From: JAXMEB01 sp046348545
GTDB taxonomy: Bacteria > Pseudomonadota > Gammaproteobacteria > Berkiellales > Berkiellaceae
Direction: 5' to 3'
Length of the DNA stretch: 64,000 nucleotides
Assembly: GCA_046348545.1 (NCBI GenBank)
Contig: JAXMEB010000006.1
Location: forward strand, 1-64,000
Shown: piece by piece, positions 36,531 through 46,160 of the stretch
Numbering within the stretch: the first letter of the stretch is position 1
Layout of the letters: each line of letters opens with the position of its first letter
Translations under genes and position numbers: made by a program
The notes under the pieces: generated by a model
Databases searched by the model: none
The model's input: the letters and a program-made list of their open reading frames with translations, nothing else
What the model was told of the DNA's origin: nothing

Positions 36531-37742
36531 ATGCATAAAGACCTCAAAGGTATTATAGACGAAAAGAAAATAGCTGAGCTTGCAACCAGTAAGGATGCTC
36601 AGGAGGCATTCTTTGGCAAGAATGGATTAATCAAAGAACTAATCAAAAGCACCCTTGAAACTGCCTTAAAAGCTGAAATGGCGCCTCATTTAGAGGCCAC
36701 AGCAGAAAGCTTGCCTCAAAATAAGCGCAACGGTACATCGCAAAAAACCGTAAAAGGGGAAAGCGGTGAGTTTGAGATAGAAATCCCACGAGATCGTGAA
36801 GGTGAATTTGAGCCACAGCTCGTTAAAAAATACCAACGTCGTCTTGCTGGCTTAGATCAGAATATTTTATCGCTTTATGCGCGTGGATTATCTACGCGTG
36901 ATATCCAAGCAGAAATCCAAGACATGTATGGCGTTGAGCTATCTCCCACGCTGATTTCTCAAGTGACGGATAATGTCATGGATGAAGTAAAAGCGTGGCA
37001 AAACAGGTCCCTTGACGCCCTATATCCGATTGTATTCCTAGATGCTTTGGTTGTTAAGGTTAAAGAAAACAAGCACATTATCAATAAAGCAGTACATTTA
37101 GCCCTGGGGATTAATCAGGATGGCCTTAAGGAAGTTCTTGGGATGTGGGTTAGCCCGAACGAGGGTGCAAAATTCTGGCTATCGGTCCTTACAGAGCTGC
37201 AAAACCGTGGGATGAAAGATGTCTTTATATTCTGCACAGATGGCCTTACGGGCTTCCCTGAGGCCATTGAGGCTGTTTACCCTAGGTCGAAAATACAGCT
37301 GTGTATTGTGCACATGATTCGTAATTCGACGAAATTTGTGAACTGGAAAGATCGCAAGCCCTTATGCGCAGACTTAAAGCAAGTTTATCAAGCCTCTACA
37401 ATAGACCAGGCTGAAACGGCGCTGCTTGAATTTGGCGAAAAATGGGATAAAAAATACCCAAATATTAGCCAGATGTGGCAGCGGCATTGGGAACATATCA
37501 CGACGTTTTTCGCATACCCAGAAGATATCCGGCGAGTTATTTATACGACGAATGCTATCGAGTCCTTGAATATGACTGTGCGTAAGGTCATCAAAAACAA
37601 ACGCTCATTCCCATCTGACGAAGCCATGTTTAAACAAATTTACTTAGCCTTGAACAATATAGGCAAGAAATGGACTATGTCAATTAGACATTGGGGGCAA
37701 GCAATGAATCGATTTGCTATTGAATTCGTTGATAGGCTATAA
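36531..37742 (+). CDS. IS256-family (mutator-type) transposase
   Basis: ATG at 36531 (MHKDLKGIIDEK) has AGGA upstream and gives 403 residues, a normal size. Family features are GEFEIEIPRDREGEFEPQL and LYARGLSTRDIQAEIQDMYG. The catalytic blocks are VFLDALVVKVKEN, FCTDGLTGFPEAI and YTTNAIESLNMTVRK. The frame is intact, so it may be active and able to mobilise the small element at 1339. Confidence 0.95.
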   Translation: MHKDLKGIIDEKKIAELATSKDAQEAFFGKNGLIKELIKSTLETALKAEMAPHLEATAESLPQNKRNGTSQKTVKGESGEFEIEIPRDREGEFEPQLVKKYQRRLAGLDQNILSLYARGLSTRDIQAEIQDMYGVELSPTLISQVTDNVMDEVKAWQNRSLDALYPIVFLDALVVKVKENKHIINKAVHLALGINQDGLKEVLGMWVSPNEGAKFWLSVLTELQNRGMKDVFIFCTDGLTGFPEAIEAVYPRSKIQLCIVHMIRNSTKFVNWKDRKPLCADLKQVYQASTIDQAETALLEFGEKWDKKYPNISQMWQRHWEHITTFFAYPEDIRRVIYTTNAIESLNMTVRKVIKNKRSFPSDEAMFKQIYLALNNIGKKWTMSIRHWGQAMNRFAIEFVDRL

Positions 37743-37747
37743 TCCGA

Positions 37748-37774
37748 AACCTGTGGAAAAACCACAGGTTTTTT
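37748..37774 (+). terminator. terminator of the IS256 transposase gene
   Basis: AACCTGTGG/CCACAGGTT around AAAAA, followed by T4, five bases after the stop codon. Confidence 0.85.
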
Positions 37775-37915
37775 AGATTGATCGTTCAGACACAAAATAT
37801 TTTACATACTCATTAAAGGTAAATTTATATGAACAAATTTAATTTTTATGAAATTGTCAAAGTGGTATCTGCAAATCCTGACCTTTCAGAAGTTAATGTT
37901 GACATCCTCCGCAGC

Positions 37916-38991
37916 CTAAAGGCTGTGGATTCCTCCGGCGAGGCGCTGATGCCCCAGCGCGAGAATGTTTTTGGCCGCATTGATGTCGCGGTCGTGTAGC
38001 TCACCACAGCTCCCACAAGTCCATTCTCTTATTCCAAGCCCTGCGATACCTTTCGGCCGCTCCGGCGGTCTATCACCGCACGAAGAACAGGTTTGGGTAG
38101 TGTACTTTTCATCTATTTCTTGAAAAACCACACCTGCGCCAGCGCATTTGTATTCCAGCATAGTTTTTAGCATATGCCAGCCTGCATCCAGTACAGACTT
38201 GGCCATTTTAGTTTGAGTTAAAGGTTGGCTTTTTACATTGCCAACAAAGATGATTGCATTTTCCTGAATTAATTTAGTTGAAAATTTATGCAAAGCATCT
38301 TTTCTTCTGTTTCTTATTTTTTGCATGAATTGCTTTAACGCGAGTAGATTTATTAGCTCGCTGCGCAATCTTTAGTTTCTCTTCTAATTCTTTGTAGTGG
38401 CGCCGGTTCTCTAAGCGCTCTCCCATGGAGGTGACAGCCACATCTTTCAACCCCAAATCTATCCCAATTGCTTTAGTGCCCGTTGAAGCCTCAATATTAA
38501 TCTTCACGACAACATTGAAATACCAGCGACCTCTCGCATCTTGGCTAAAATTACCGGCTCGGAATTCAAACTGGCTCAGACCATAACTGTCCCACACTCT
38601 AAAATACTGACCTGCATATTTGATACAACCATTTTTATAAGTTGCAGCCCTTTCTTGAAAGGAATCCAACCTAAAGAGCGTTTGCTTCCTTTTGATGCTC
38701 GCCAGCAAAGCTTACTTTTTTGAATTGCCGACGTCTTGTGGCGTGCTCTTCCGCAATTTGTTGGATGCACGTACTATCAATTGAAAAAAACTCAGAGCTA
38801 CCTTTTAGGTATTTTTGAACATCAAAGCCAGAAGGCCATTGCTTTCTATCTCGCCACATCCGATAGGTCAAATCATTGCAATAATTCCAAACAAAATTAA
38901 CATCACGCGCCATCCGTGTGAGTAGCGCCCCATGCTTGTCTCGAATCCTTAATCGCAATGTTCTTGTTTGTTCCACTCGAAGATTATACAA
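37916..38991 (-). pseudogene. tnpB: TnpB nuclease, frameshifted by homopolymer indels
   Basis: Compared with the intact copy at 47441-48517, this copy has CCC instead of CCCC, T6 instead of T5, and A6 instead of A7 in three runs. The frame therefore breaks three times. The protein parts otherwise match, including the zinc finger TCSSCG and HDRDINAAKN. See copy 2 for function. Confidence 0.9.
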
Positions 38992-38998
38992 TTGGTCA

Positions 38999-39412
38999 AT
39001 GAGTGAATCAACAACATACAGAACAGGTAGACATTGCGTTTTTCAATTGCATGCGCATTTGGTCTTCGTCACGAAGTATCGATACAAAGTGCTCCAACGA
39101 TATATGTTTCCAACCTTAAAAGCCGTATTTGAAAAAGTTTGCAATGATTTTGAAGCTCAATTGGTAGAATGTGACGGAGAGGAAGACCATGTTCATCTGC
39201 TCGTCAACTATCCGCCTAAAACATCTTTATCCAAATTAGTTAATAGTCTCAAGGGTGTTTCGAGCAGAAAGTTAAAATTACATCATCCAGAAGTCGCAAA
39301 TCGGTATTTTAAATCAGCGCTTTGGAGTGCAAGCTACTTTGCCGCAAGTTGTGGTGGTGCGCCACTTGATGTCATTAAACAATATGTTCGACAACAGCAA
39401 GCGCCTATCTAG
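38999..39412 (+). CDS. tnpA: IS200/IS605 TnpA, Y1 HUH transposase
   Basis: From ATG at 38999 (MSESTTYRTGRHCVFQLHAH) the 137-residue product has the family's size. The HUH motif is in EEDHVHLLVNYPP, and the catalytic tyrosine is in VIKQYVRQQ. It cuts and rejoins single-stranded DNA. It starts 7 bases from the divergent tnpB start. It is identical in all three copies. Confidence 0.95.
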   Translation: MSESTTYRTGRHCVFQLHAHLVFVTKYRYKVLQRYMFPTLKAVFEKVCNDFEAQLVECDGEEDHVHLLVNYPPKTSLSKLVNSLKGVSSRKLKLHHPEVANRYFKSALWSASYFAASCGGAPLDVIKQYVRQQQAPI

Positions 39413-39698
39413 TCGTCCTGCGGACGACGCGCTTTCATCACCGCACTAAAAGTACGGTGCCTTTCGCGCAAGTTGGTAAAGAAGCTACTGTACTTGCTAT
39501 GGCGGAGAATGACGATGGCACATGGGGTTATGGAGTTGCTTTTTCGGACGATGATAGCGAGGGACGGTATATAGATGAAGTTGATCTCGTTAAATTAAAC
39601 CGATTTGCAAGAGAAGAAGACTTCTATACAGGAGAATCAATAAAAGTGGTTGTTACAGCAGATGGGAAAGGGCGCATTAAGTATGATTGAATTGACAA

Positions 39699-39724
39699 AT
39701 GATAGTATCATATGATACTATCAT
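39699..39724 (+). promoter_or_regulatory. perfect 26-bp palindrome overlapping the fic promoter/leader
   Basis: ATGATAGTATCAT joined to its exact reverse complement spans 39699-39724 and ends 3 bases before the fic ATG. With no room for a spaced ribosome site, it probably covers the promoter or start and acts as a dimer-bound operator. The Fic protein's C-terminal winged-helix-like part could bind it. Confidence 0.75.
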
Positions 39725-39727
39725 GGT

Positions 39728-40735
39728 ATGAGTAAATCACCACCATTTACGATAACTAGAAAAATTCTCAGCTTATCTGGGGAGATTAGTCGCAAGCTTG
39801 GTTTGCTGGAAGGGCTGCGAATTGATCCTGCCCCAATCAAGTTAAGAAAAGACAATCAAATTAAAACGATACAGGCCTCTTTGTCGATTGAGGGCAATTC
39901 ACTAGCGCTTGATCAGGTACAAAGTATACTTGAAGGCAAAACGGTTTTAGCACCACGAAAAGATATCATTGAAGTCAAGAACGCAATCGATCTCTACAAA
40001 AACTTATCAGACTTAGATCCCTTGTCGATACGCGCATTCAAACAGGCACATAAAATCCTGATGGTAAACCTAATCTCTTCAAATGGGACATATCGCGAAA
40101 AAGGGGTAGGGATCTTCAAAGGAAAGGAGATTGCACATGTTGCACCGCCAGCAAAGCGCGTGCCAGAATTGATGCAAGATCTTTTTAATTTCTTGAAACA
40201 AGACAGTGAATGCGCATGGCTGATAAAGGCTTGCATTTTTCATTATGAACTGGAATTCATCCATCCTTTCGCAGATGGCAATGGGCGAATGGGCAGGCTT
40301 TGGCAGCAGCTCCTTCTGATGAAGGAGGATCCCATATTTGAATATTTATCCGTTGAGGCTCTGATAAAAGCAACTCAGAGCGAATATTACCTTGTTTTGG
40401 CGCAATGTGATAAAGAAGCAGAATCCACTAAGTTTATTGAATACAGTCTGCAGTTGATTTCTGGCGTGCTTGATGCGCACATTGATACCATTTCCGGTAC
40501 ACCGATGGATACTGATGCACGTCTTAATTATGCTAGGTCAAAATTTAAATCAACATGGTTTTCCCGCAAAGATTACATCCAGGAACATAAAAACATTTCG
40601 ACTGCAACGGCAAGCAGAGATCTATGCCACGGGCTTGAATCAATGGTTTTGGAGAAAATTGGCGACAAGAATAAGACTCGATATCGTTTTATCCTAGGTG
40701 CCGTAAATGACCGTGATATAAGGCACCTAGGATAA
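39728..40735 (+). CDS. fic: Fic-domain protein (AMPylase), inhibitory motif present
   Basis: Fic enzymes transfer AMP (or related groups) to hydroxyls of target proteins. The catalytic box HPFADGNGRMGR is at 179-190, complete with His179. SLSIEGN at 51-57 fits the (S/T)xxxE(G/N) inhibitory helix, placing it in the class with an N-terminal self-inhibition motif; Glu55 would block ATP. The last ~60 residues (STWFSRKDYIQEHKNISTAT...) look like a winged helix, as in Fic proteins that bind DNA. ATG at 39728 follows a 26-bp palindrome directly. It could be a chromosomal regulator or an effector; there is no secretion signal. Confidence 0.88.
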   Translation: MSKSPPFTITRKILSLSGEISRKLGLLEGLRIDPAPIKLRKDNQIKTIQASLSIEGNSLALDQVQSILEGKTVLAPRKDIIEVKNAIDLYKNLSDLDPLSIRAFKQAHKILMVNLISSNGTYREKGVGIFKGKEIAHVAPPAKRVPELMQDLFNFLKQDSECAWLIKACIFHYELEFIHPFADGNGRMGRLWQQLLLMKEDPIFEYLSVEALIKATQSEYYLVLAQCDKEAESTKFIEYSLQLISGVLDAHIDTISGTPMDTDARLNYARSKFKSTWFSRKDYIQEHKNISTATASRDLCHGLESMVLEKIGDKNKTRYRFILGAVNDRDIRHLG

Positions 40736-40873
40736 ACGTATATATCGAAGCCGCTGCAGCGAGTAAAAAACAAGACCGGCAAAAACGAAGAGTAAGCGTC
40801 CGAAATAGCGCACCTTCATAAACACTGGCAATGCTGCCAGACTAGTCGCTCCTTTTTACCAGGAGCGACCATC

Positions 40874-41248
40874 ATGTCATATAAAGAAAACAAAGTTAAT
40901 ATCACTTTCTGGGATAAGGCTGTCCAGGCTTATCAGGCAAGTGAAATATCATTACCAGCATTCTGCAGTAAACATAATATTCAGCAAGACGAGTTTGAGC
41001 GCTGGTTAGAGCTTTTTGCTTACACCTCTAAGGATGCCGAAGATAAGCGTGTTATGAAAGAAACCAGATGGCAGTTCCAACCTGTGCGAATTAAGGAAGA
41101 CGTATCGTCCCCAACTGGGCTGGCCTTTAACGGGCGAGACACGATATGTGAGGTGATTTTCAAGAACGGTCGCCGGCTATTCTTTGATTCGAGCATCAGT
41201 GAAGCGGCGCAGCACAAATTGGTGAGCGTCTTGGAGTTAAAGAAATGA
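40874..41248 (+). CDS. tnpA: IS66 TnpA
   Basis: The 124-residue accessory protein has an HTH-like start (WDKAVQAYQASEISLPAFCSK) and ends with the IS66 OrfA feature ICEVIFKNGRRLFFDSSISEA. It overlaps tnpB by 4 bases, the standard IS66 arrangement. The function of TnpA in transposition is auxiliary. Confidence 0.85.
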   Translation: MSYKENKVNITFWDKAVQAYQASEISLPAFCSKHNIQQDEFERWLELFAYTSKDAEDKRVMKETRWQFQPVRIKEDVSSPTGLAFNGRDTICEVIFKNGRRLFFDSSISEAAQHKLVSVLELKK

Positions 41249-41616
41249 TTGGGCATATAGATTTTGAGGACCTGAATATTTATGTATCCCAGGAACCAGT
41301 GAATATGTGGAAATCATTCGATGCCTTGGCGGTCCTTGTCCAGGAATCAATTGGTAAGTTACCAAGTGCGGGAGATATGTTTATTTTTTACAATAAGACA
41401 CGAAACAAAGTGAAGATTCTGTTTTGGGATGGGAATGGCTTCGTGATTTATTACAAACGCTTCGAACGAAACAAATTTAATATTGATCAATTTCAAGACA
41501 ATGAAGGCAATATACAGTTAACGATTCGAGACCTTCGCGGACTTTTGGTTGGCACCACGATGAAACACGGTCGGCTTAAGCAATGGCAACCATTTGAAGG
41601 GAAATTTATCATGTAA
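41245..41616 (+). CDS. tnpB: IS66 TnpB (Orf2)
   Basis: The 123-residue product carries the family core MWKSFDALAVLVQESIGKLP and KVKILFWDGNGFVIYYKRFE, seen in all IS66 Orf2 proteins. It is needed for transposition by an unknown mechanism and is not related to IS605 TnpB. The frame is intact. Confidence 0.93.
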   Translation: MIGHIDFEDLNIYVSQEPVNMWKSFDALAVLVQESIGKLPSAGDMFIFYNKTRNKVKILFWDGNGFVIYYKRFERNKFNIDQFQDNEGNIQLTIRDLRGLLVGTTMKHGRLKQWQPFEGKFIM

Positions 41617-41647
41617 TATCACGCATTATTTGATATTGTGTTGCCCC

Positions 41648-42450
41648 ATGAGCAGTACCATATTAGTCGTTAAACAAACTTTGGAGGATATTCTTGAAGA
41701 GAATCGTCTGCTTAAAGCCGAAATTACTGCTTGTAATCGAAGAATCGCTTATCTTGAAGGTGAGCTTAAGACCTATAAAAGAAAATTGTTTGGAAAAAAA
41801 TCAGAAAAGCTACCCAAAGAAGCCCCCTTAGCAAGAGAGCTTAATGCGGATCTAAAGTTGAATGACAATGATAAAGCTATCCTCAAAAAGCTTTTGGAAG
41901 AAACAGACTCTAAAAGCAATGATAGCGAATTGACCGTCTTAGATACAAAACTTCCTCTAGAACGTATCGAAATCGATCTTAAAGATCATGAAAAATATTG
42001 CCATCACTGCTCAAACCCAATGCATCAAATGGGTGAAGAGATCTGCAGTCAAATTGAATACATTGAGCCAAGATTAAAGCATAGAAAAATTGTTCGTCTC
42101 AAATATGCCTGCAGGCATTGTGAGCTAGAAGTGAAAGTTCCAAAGAAGCCAGGTAGGAAGGGCAAAGTTATCAAGGCGGCACCAGGGCTGCTTGCCCATC
42201 TAATTGTAGCAAAATATGCAGATCATCTGCCGTTATATCGCTTAGAAGGAATCTTTAAGCGCCATGGATATAAGATTGCCAGATCAACCCTATGTGATTG
42301 GCTCAAGCATGCAACTAAGATTCTTGCATCGAAAGTGGACGCCATCAAATCGGAAATCCTTCAAGATCCTAAAATTCACACCGACGATACCACCTTGCCC
42401 GTTCAAGATAGAACGCTGAAAGGTCGCACCAGAACAGAGAGAAACTACTG
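41648..42450 (+). pseudogene. tnpC: IS66 TnpC transposase, N-terminal part
   Basis: ATG at 41648 starts a coiled-coil (EDILEENRLLKAEITACNRR). After it come the zinc-binding CHHCSNPMHQMG...CRHC region and the start of the DDE domain, with the first Asp in KIHTDDTTLPVQD. The frame leaves the family pattern after GRTRTER, where intron-like sequence begins. The C-terminal end is at 46161. Confidence 0.85.
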
Positions 42451-42590
42451 TCATGTATGACTTGGGAAGTCGAACGAAAGTGAACCGGCTGATGAAGCAT
42501 CGAAATCTTAGCTGATGTCAAAAAGAATGACCCGCCCCTGACTTTCCGGACACCTCACTAAGATAGTAAAATCTGTCCTAGAGGTGTTAA

Positions 42591-42905
42591 ATGAGTCAGA
42601 AGAAATTAGTCAATATTGTGAAGCAGCGTAGCAAATATAGCTTACAATTCAAAGAACAAGCAGTTAAAAGGGCTGAGATCGATGGTATATCCAAAGTAGC
42701 TACCGATCTTGGTTTGTCAGAGAGCGTTATTTATGCCTGGCGGAAAAAGCTAGAGCAAACAGGCATCCCCTTTGAAGACCAGAAGATTCAATCAGCTGAA
42801 ATGGCGAGGCTAAAGCGTGAAAACACACGCTTGGCTCAGGAGAATGCTTTCCTAAAAAAGGTGGCAACGTACTTCGCGAAGGACGAAGAGCGAGGTACGA
42901 AATGA
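42591..42905 (+). CDS. IS3 transposase OrfA (copy 2)
   Basis: Identical in sequence to the protein at 33403-33717: HTH start, leucine-zipper end, 4-base overlap with orfB in the -1 frame. Confidence 0.95.
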   Translation: MSQKKLVNIVKQRSKYSLQFKEQAVKRAEIDGISKVATDLGLSESVIYAWRKKLEQTGIPFEDQKIQSAEMARLKRENTRLAQENAFLKKVATYFAKDEERGTK

Positions 42906-43750
42906 TTAAAGAGAACGAACCATTTTTTGAAACTCGAATGATGTGCCGTGTTCTGTGTGTCTCACGCAGTGGCTATTATGACTGGGTTAAACGAACGCCA
43001 TCACGCCGAGAACAAGAAAATGAGAATTTGGCTGTTCAAATTAAAACCATTTTTGATAATCAAAAACAACGTGTTGGTGCTATCCGAATCACGAAAAGCC
43101 TTAGGAAATCTGGTCTCAAGATTGGCAAGAATCGAGTGGCGCATATTATGCGAAAACAAGGGTGGCGTGCTAAAGGTGCTCGAAAATTTAAAGCAACAAC
43201 CAACAGTAAACATAATCTACCAGTCGCTCCGAATCTGCTTCAGCAAAATTTTGAAGCAAGCAGGCCTAATCAAAAGTGGGTCTCCGACCTCACTTATATT
43301 TGGACTGAAGAAGGCTGGTTGTATTTGGCTGTTGTGTTAGACCTCTATTCTCGCATGGTTGTGGGGTGGGCAATGGGAGAACGTATGACCGCATCTTTGG
43401 TATGCAATGCTTTGCAAATGGCTCTATGGCGCCGTAAGCACCCTCATGGGGTTATCATTCATTCAGATCGAGGGGTTCAGTATTGCTCAAAGGAATACCA
43501 AGCACTACTAGCTAAATACAATCTGATTTGCAGCATGAGCAAAAAAGGTGATTGTTATGACAATGGTGCCATGGAAAGCTGGAATGGGAGTCTCAAGGTT
43601 GAAGCTATCCACGGTGAGTGCTTCAAAACGCGCCAGGAAGCCATGCAGCATGTTTTCGATTACATCGATGTCTATTATAATCGTCAGCGCCTTCATTCTA
43701 AATTGGGCTATTTGAGCCCCGTTGAGTTTGAAGGCAAAATAGTCGCTTAG
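42902..43750 (+). CDS. IS3 transposase OrfB (copy 2)
   Basis: Identical to 33714-34562, with complete DDE motifs (WVSDLTYIW, HSDRGVQY, AMESWNGSLK). It is likely functional. Confidence 0.95.
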   Translation: MIKENEPFFETRMMCRVLCVSRSGYYDWVKRTPSRREQENENLAVQIKTIFDNQKQRVGAIRITKSLRKSGLKIGKNRVAHIMRKQGWRAKGARKFKATTNSKHNLPVAPNLLQQNFEASRPNQKWVSDLTYIWTEEGWLYLAVVLDLYSRMVVGWAMGERMTASLVCNALQMALWRRKHPHGVIIHSDRGVQYCSKEYQALLAKYNLICSMSKKGDCYDNGAMESWNGSLKVEAIHGECFKTRQEAMQHVFDYIDVYYNRQRLHSKLGYLSPVEFEGKIVA

Positions 43751-44008
43751 TGTCCTGTCCGTTTTTTCGGGGGAAGGTCAGAAGCTGTATATCCATCTTC
43801 TGACGAATGCAGTGGAAACCTGTTTACTGACTGCGTGGCATCCGGTGTTAAGGCGGCGAGAGCCCAAGACAGGCCAATCTAAGGAACGTGAGAATCTGTA
43901 CTCAGCACGCAACGGAGTACAGAGACGGACATACCCGTAGTAGCGCCGAAGGAGCAGTAATTGCTCTGGAGCGAAGGGGCAAAAGCTGTTTGACTTATAT
44001 CTGATCAA

Positions 44009-44656
44009 ATGTGTATATACATACACGTAATAATCAAGTTGTTATCCATCAGCGAAGCATCCGAGTATTTAGGTGTCACTCCAGCTACATTGCGTAGATG
44101 GGAAAGGAGTGGCCGCTTAAAACCTGCCGAAAGGACGATAGGTAAGCAGCGTCGCTATGACATATCGCAATTAAAACCTCATCTATTTCGAAATGTGCCC
44201 TTAATACAAAATAAAACTACTTATGCATACGCAAGAGTATCTAGTCACGATCAAAAATCTGATTTGCAAAGACAAATTGAGATGCTTGAATTGTATTGTG
44301 CTTCTCAAGGCTGGCAATATGAAATCATCTCTGATTTAGGTTCGGGCATGAACTATCATAAGCGTGGTTTGAGAAAATTGCTTAACGACATTGTAGAGGG
44401 GAACGTAGGCAGACTGGTATTAACGCATAAGGATAGATTATTACGGTTTGGCTCTGAATTGGTATTTGCACTTTGCGAAGCTAAAAGTGTTGAGGTAGTG
44501 TTAATCAATCAAAGCACAGAGCTTTCCTTTGAGGAGGAATTGGCTCAGGATGTGCTAGAAATCGTCACCGTATTTTCAGCAAGACTTTATGGGGCTCGCA
44601 AGGGTAAGAACCAACGACTCATGCAAAATCTTAAAGAGGCTGTTGAGTCTGTATGA
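44009..44656 (+). CDS. tnpA: IS607-family serine recombinase (TnpA)
   Basis: The 215-residue protein starts with a MerR-like HTH (LLSISEASEYLGVTPATLRRWERSG), then the serine-recombinase catalytic domain. In that domain AYARVSSHDQKSDLQRQ carries the nucleophilic Ser and Arg, and GRLVLTHKDRLLRFG the distal arginine region. This N-terminal HTH order defines IS607. It overlaps the TnpB start by 4 bases. The preceding GTGTATATACATACAC may be part of the element's end. Confidence 0.93.
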   Translation: MCIYIHVIIKLLSISEASEYLGVTPATLRRWERSGRLKPAERTIGKQRRYDISQLKPHLFRNVPLIQNKTTYAYARVSSHDQKSDLQRQIEMLELYCASQGWQYEIISDLGSGMNYHKRGLRKLLNDIVEGNVGRLVLTHKDRLLRFGSELVFALCEAKSVEVVLINQSTELSFEEELAQDVLEIVTVFSARLYGARKGKNQRLMQNLKEAVESV

Positions 44657-46118
44657 GTCAAGCGGTCGTAGCCTTAAAGCTGAGGTTAATCCCTGATAAG
44701 GCTGCCCAAGAAATATTGGATGGTCAATCGCGATTATGTAATTGGCTTTATAATCATTTGCTTGAAAAGGCCAATGACTTAAGAAACATTTACCGCGAGC
44801 AACTTTCTCCTGGAATCGCAAATACCCTTTATACGAAGCGAGGCTTACGTAATTTAGTGCCTGGGATAAAAGTTGAGAAACCTTTTTTGAAAGTGGCTCA
44901 CTCTTCACCTCTAAAAAACGTAGCTTTGAGACTCACCGATACCATCCAAACATATCAAAAATCACGCAAAGGAAAACGCAAAGGCAAGCAAACGGGCTGG
45001 CCACAGTTTCGAAGCTGGCGCAGAAGCTGGTTTTCTTTGTTGTACGATGAGCCGAATAAAGGATTTAAAATTGAGCGTGATGAGCTAAAACTTTCCTTAG
45101 GTAGAGGGGACGACCGAAAGCAGCGCTCACTTAATATTCCAATTGCAGAGGCTGGGCTGCTGAAAGGAAAGGAAATCCGAAATTTGCGGATTGTAAAAGA
45201 TATGAATGTGTATTATGCGGTTTTTTCAGTCACGAGAGTATTGCCTGAACCCAAATCAGTTGAAAAAATCATTTCACTTGACCCTAATCATAAGAATCTT
45301 GCGTATGGCGTCGATAATGACAATCAAGCACTAGAGATAGAAAGTCCGTGGTGGTTAAAACAATATGACAAACGCATCGATGAATTAAAAAGTAAACGAG
45401 ACCGATGTCAGAAAAAATCAAAAAAATAGAGGTACTTGATTCTCAGGGCAATACAACTGGAAAAGTCAGATATCAGCCATCCAGGCGATGGCAGGCATAT
45501 CAAGGGACATTAGAAAAAGCATTACAAAAACGTCGAGACCAGACTAAGTCGTATTTGTATGCTATCGCTAATAAGCTATATAGCCAATATGATTATGTAG
45601 CAATAGGCGACTATACGCCGCATGGCAATGGATTGACTCCATCTATGCGACGCGCCATGAATAATCGCTCCCTGATTGGTCGATTCAAAGAGGTGCTCTC
45701 TTGGGTCGCTCTTAAATCAGGGAAACATTATTTTGAGTATGATGAAAAAGGCACAACGCGAACATGTCATCAGTGCGACCATAAAGTGAAAGAGGGATTG
45801 TCTCCCAACGTTCGCAGTTGGCAATGTGAAAACTGCCTGTGTCACCATATTCGAGATGAAAACGCTGCGATAAATGGCTTATACAAAGTATTAGGTCACT
45901 TGTCTCAGCAAAACAAGGTGAACACCTTGTCAGTGCCTGGCTCGGGCCGCGTCTATGCGAATGGACGTTGGGCTTGGCGTGTTTGTCCTAGTGGCGTGCT
46001 TTGCTCGCCGCGGGGGGCGAACCGTGATTTATCACAAACGCCAAGAAATCAAAAGGGGCGCTTGAGAGCACCCATCCAAACGCGATTCAGCATGCATCAC
46101 TCTTGTGAGCAACTTTGA
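44653..46118 (+). pseudogene. tnpB: IS607-associated TnpB nuclease, one frameshift
   Basis: The first frame (44653-45429) covers the N-terminal region and RuvC-I (IISLDPNHKNLAYGV). The second frame (from 45405) carries AIGDYTPHG, the zinc finger TCHQCD...CENC and RDENAAINGL (RuvC-III Asp). The frames overlap at TCAAAAAAATAG; adding or removing one A rejoins them as RCQKKSKKIEVLDSQGN. The shift is thus a one-base change in an A7 run. The last ~80 residues are Arg- and Pro-rich and may reflect overlapping guide-RNA sequence at the element end. Confidence 0.88.
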
Positions 46119-46160
46119 TCAACTTTGGAAGAGCGGTGAAAATCCCCTTGGTTGACTCGA

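Larger units (their letters stand above)
36447..37811. mobile_element. IS256-family element
   Basis: The left end GGTAGTGTAAAGAATTC and the right end (reversed) GAGTATGTAAAATATTT share the inner TGTAAA and TGTGTCTG. They enclose one transposase gene and its terminator. The first 73 bases are reused in the small element at 1339. No 8-9-bp target duplication is visible. Confidence 0.8.
37904..39480. mobile_element. IS200/IS605-family element, copy 1
   Basis: All three copies follow TTGAC in their own orientation and begin ATCCTCCGCAGCC. They share their far end up to GCGCAAGTTGGTAAA. TTGAC is the probable target pentanucleotide. The last six bases GGTAAA may belong to either element or target. 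tnpA and tnpB diverge from the middle. Confidence 0.9.
37829..39690 (+). pseudogene. Imm31-like immunity gene split by an IS200/IS605 element
   Basis: ATG at 37829 (AAAGGT upstream) begins MNKFNFYEIVKVVSANPDLSE. After the IS the frame resumes as GKEATVLAMAENDDGTWGYG and ends VTADGKGRIKYD. Joined at TTGAC (37899-37903), the gene has 94-96 codons. The opening KFNFYEIVKV, the GKE..VL segment, the acidic centre DDDSEGRYIDEVDL and the FYTGESIKV end match what I know of immunity protein 31, which protects against a polymorphic toxin. No toxin gene remains beside it; IS256 abuts its start. It is an orphan and now inactive unless the IS excises. Confidence 0.72.
42528..43780. mobile_element. IS3-family element, copy 2, 3-bp duplication GAA
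   Basis: Same ends as copy 1, flanked by GAA (42525-42527 and 43781-43783). Inserted inside the intron-like sequence, so it is younger than that sequence. Confidence 0.93.
42451..43995 (+). ncRNA. group II intron domain I-like remnant, split by IS3
   Basis: GGGAAGTCGAACGAAAG and TGAACCGGCTGATGAAGCAT (to 42527) look like the 5' part of a bacterial group II intron. After the IS3 copy, GGCGGCGAGAGCC, GGAACGTGAGAATC, CAGAGACGGACAT and GGAGCGAAGGGGC (43781-43995) look like the later domain I region before the reverse transcriptase gene. No reverse transcriptase, domain V or domain VI follows; an IS607 element begins instead. The exact 5' splice site is not identified. The assignment is from memory of conserved stretches. 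Confidence 0.5.
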
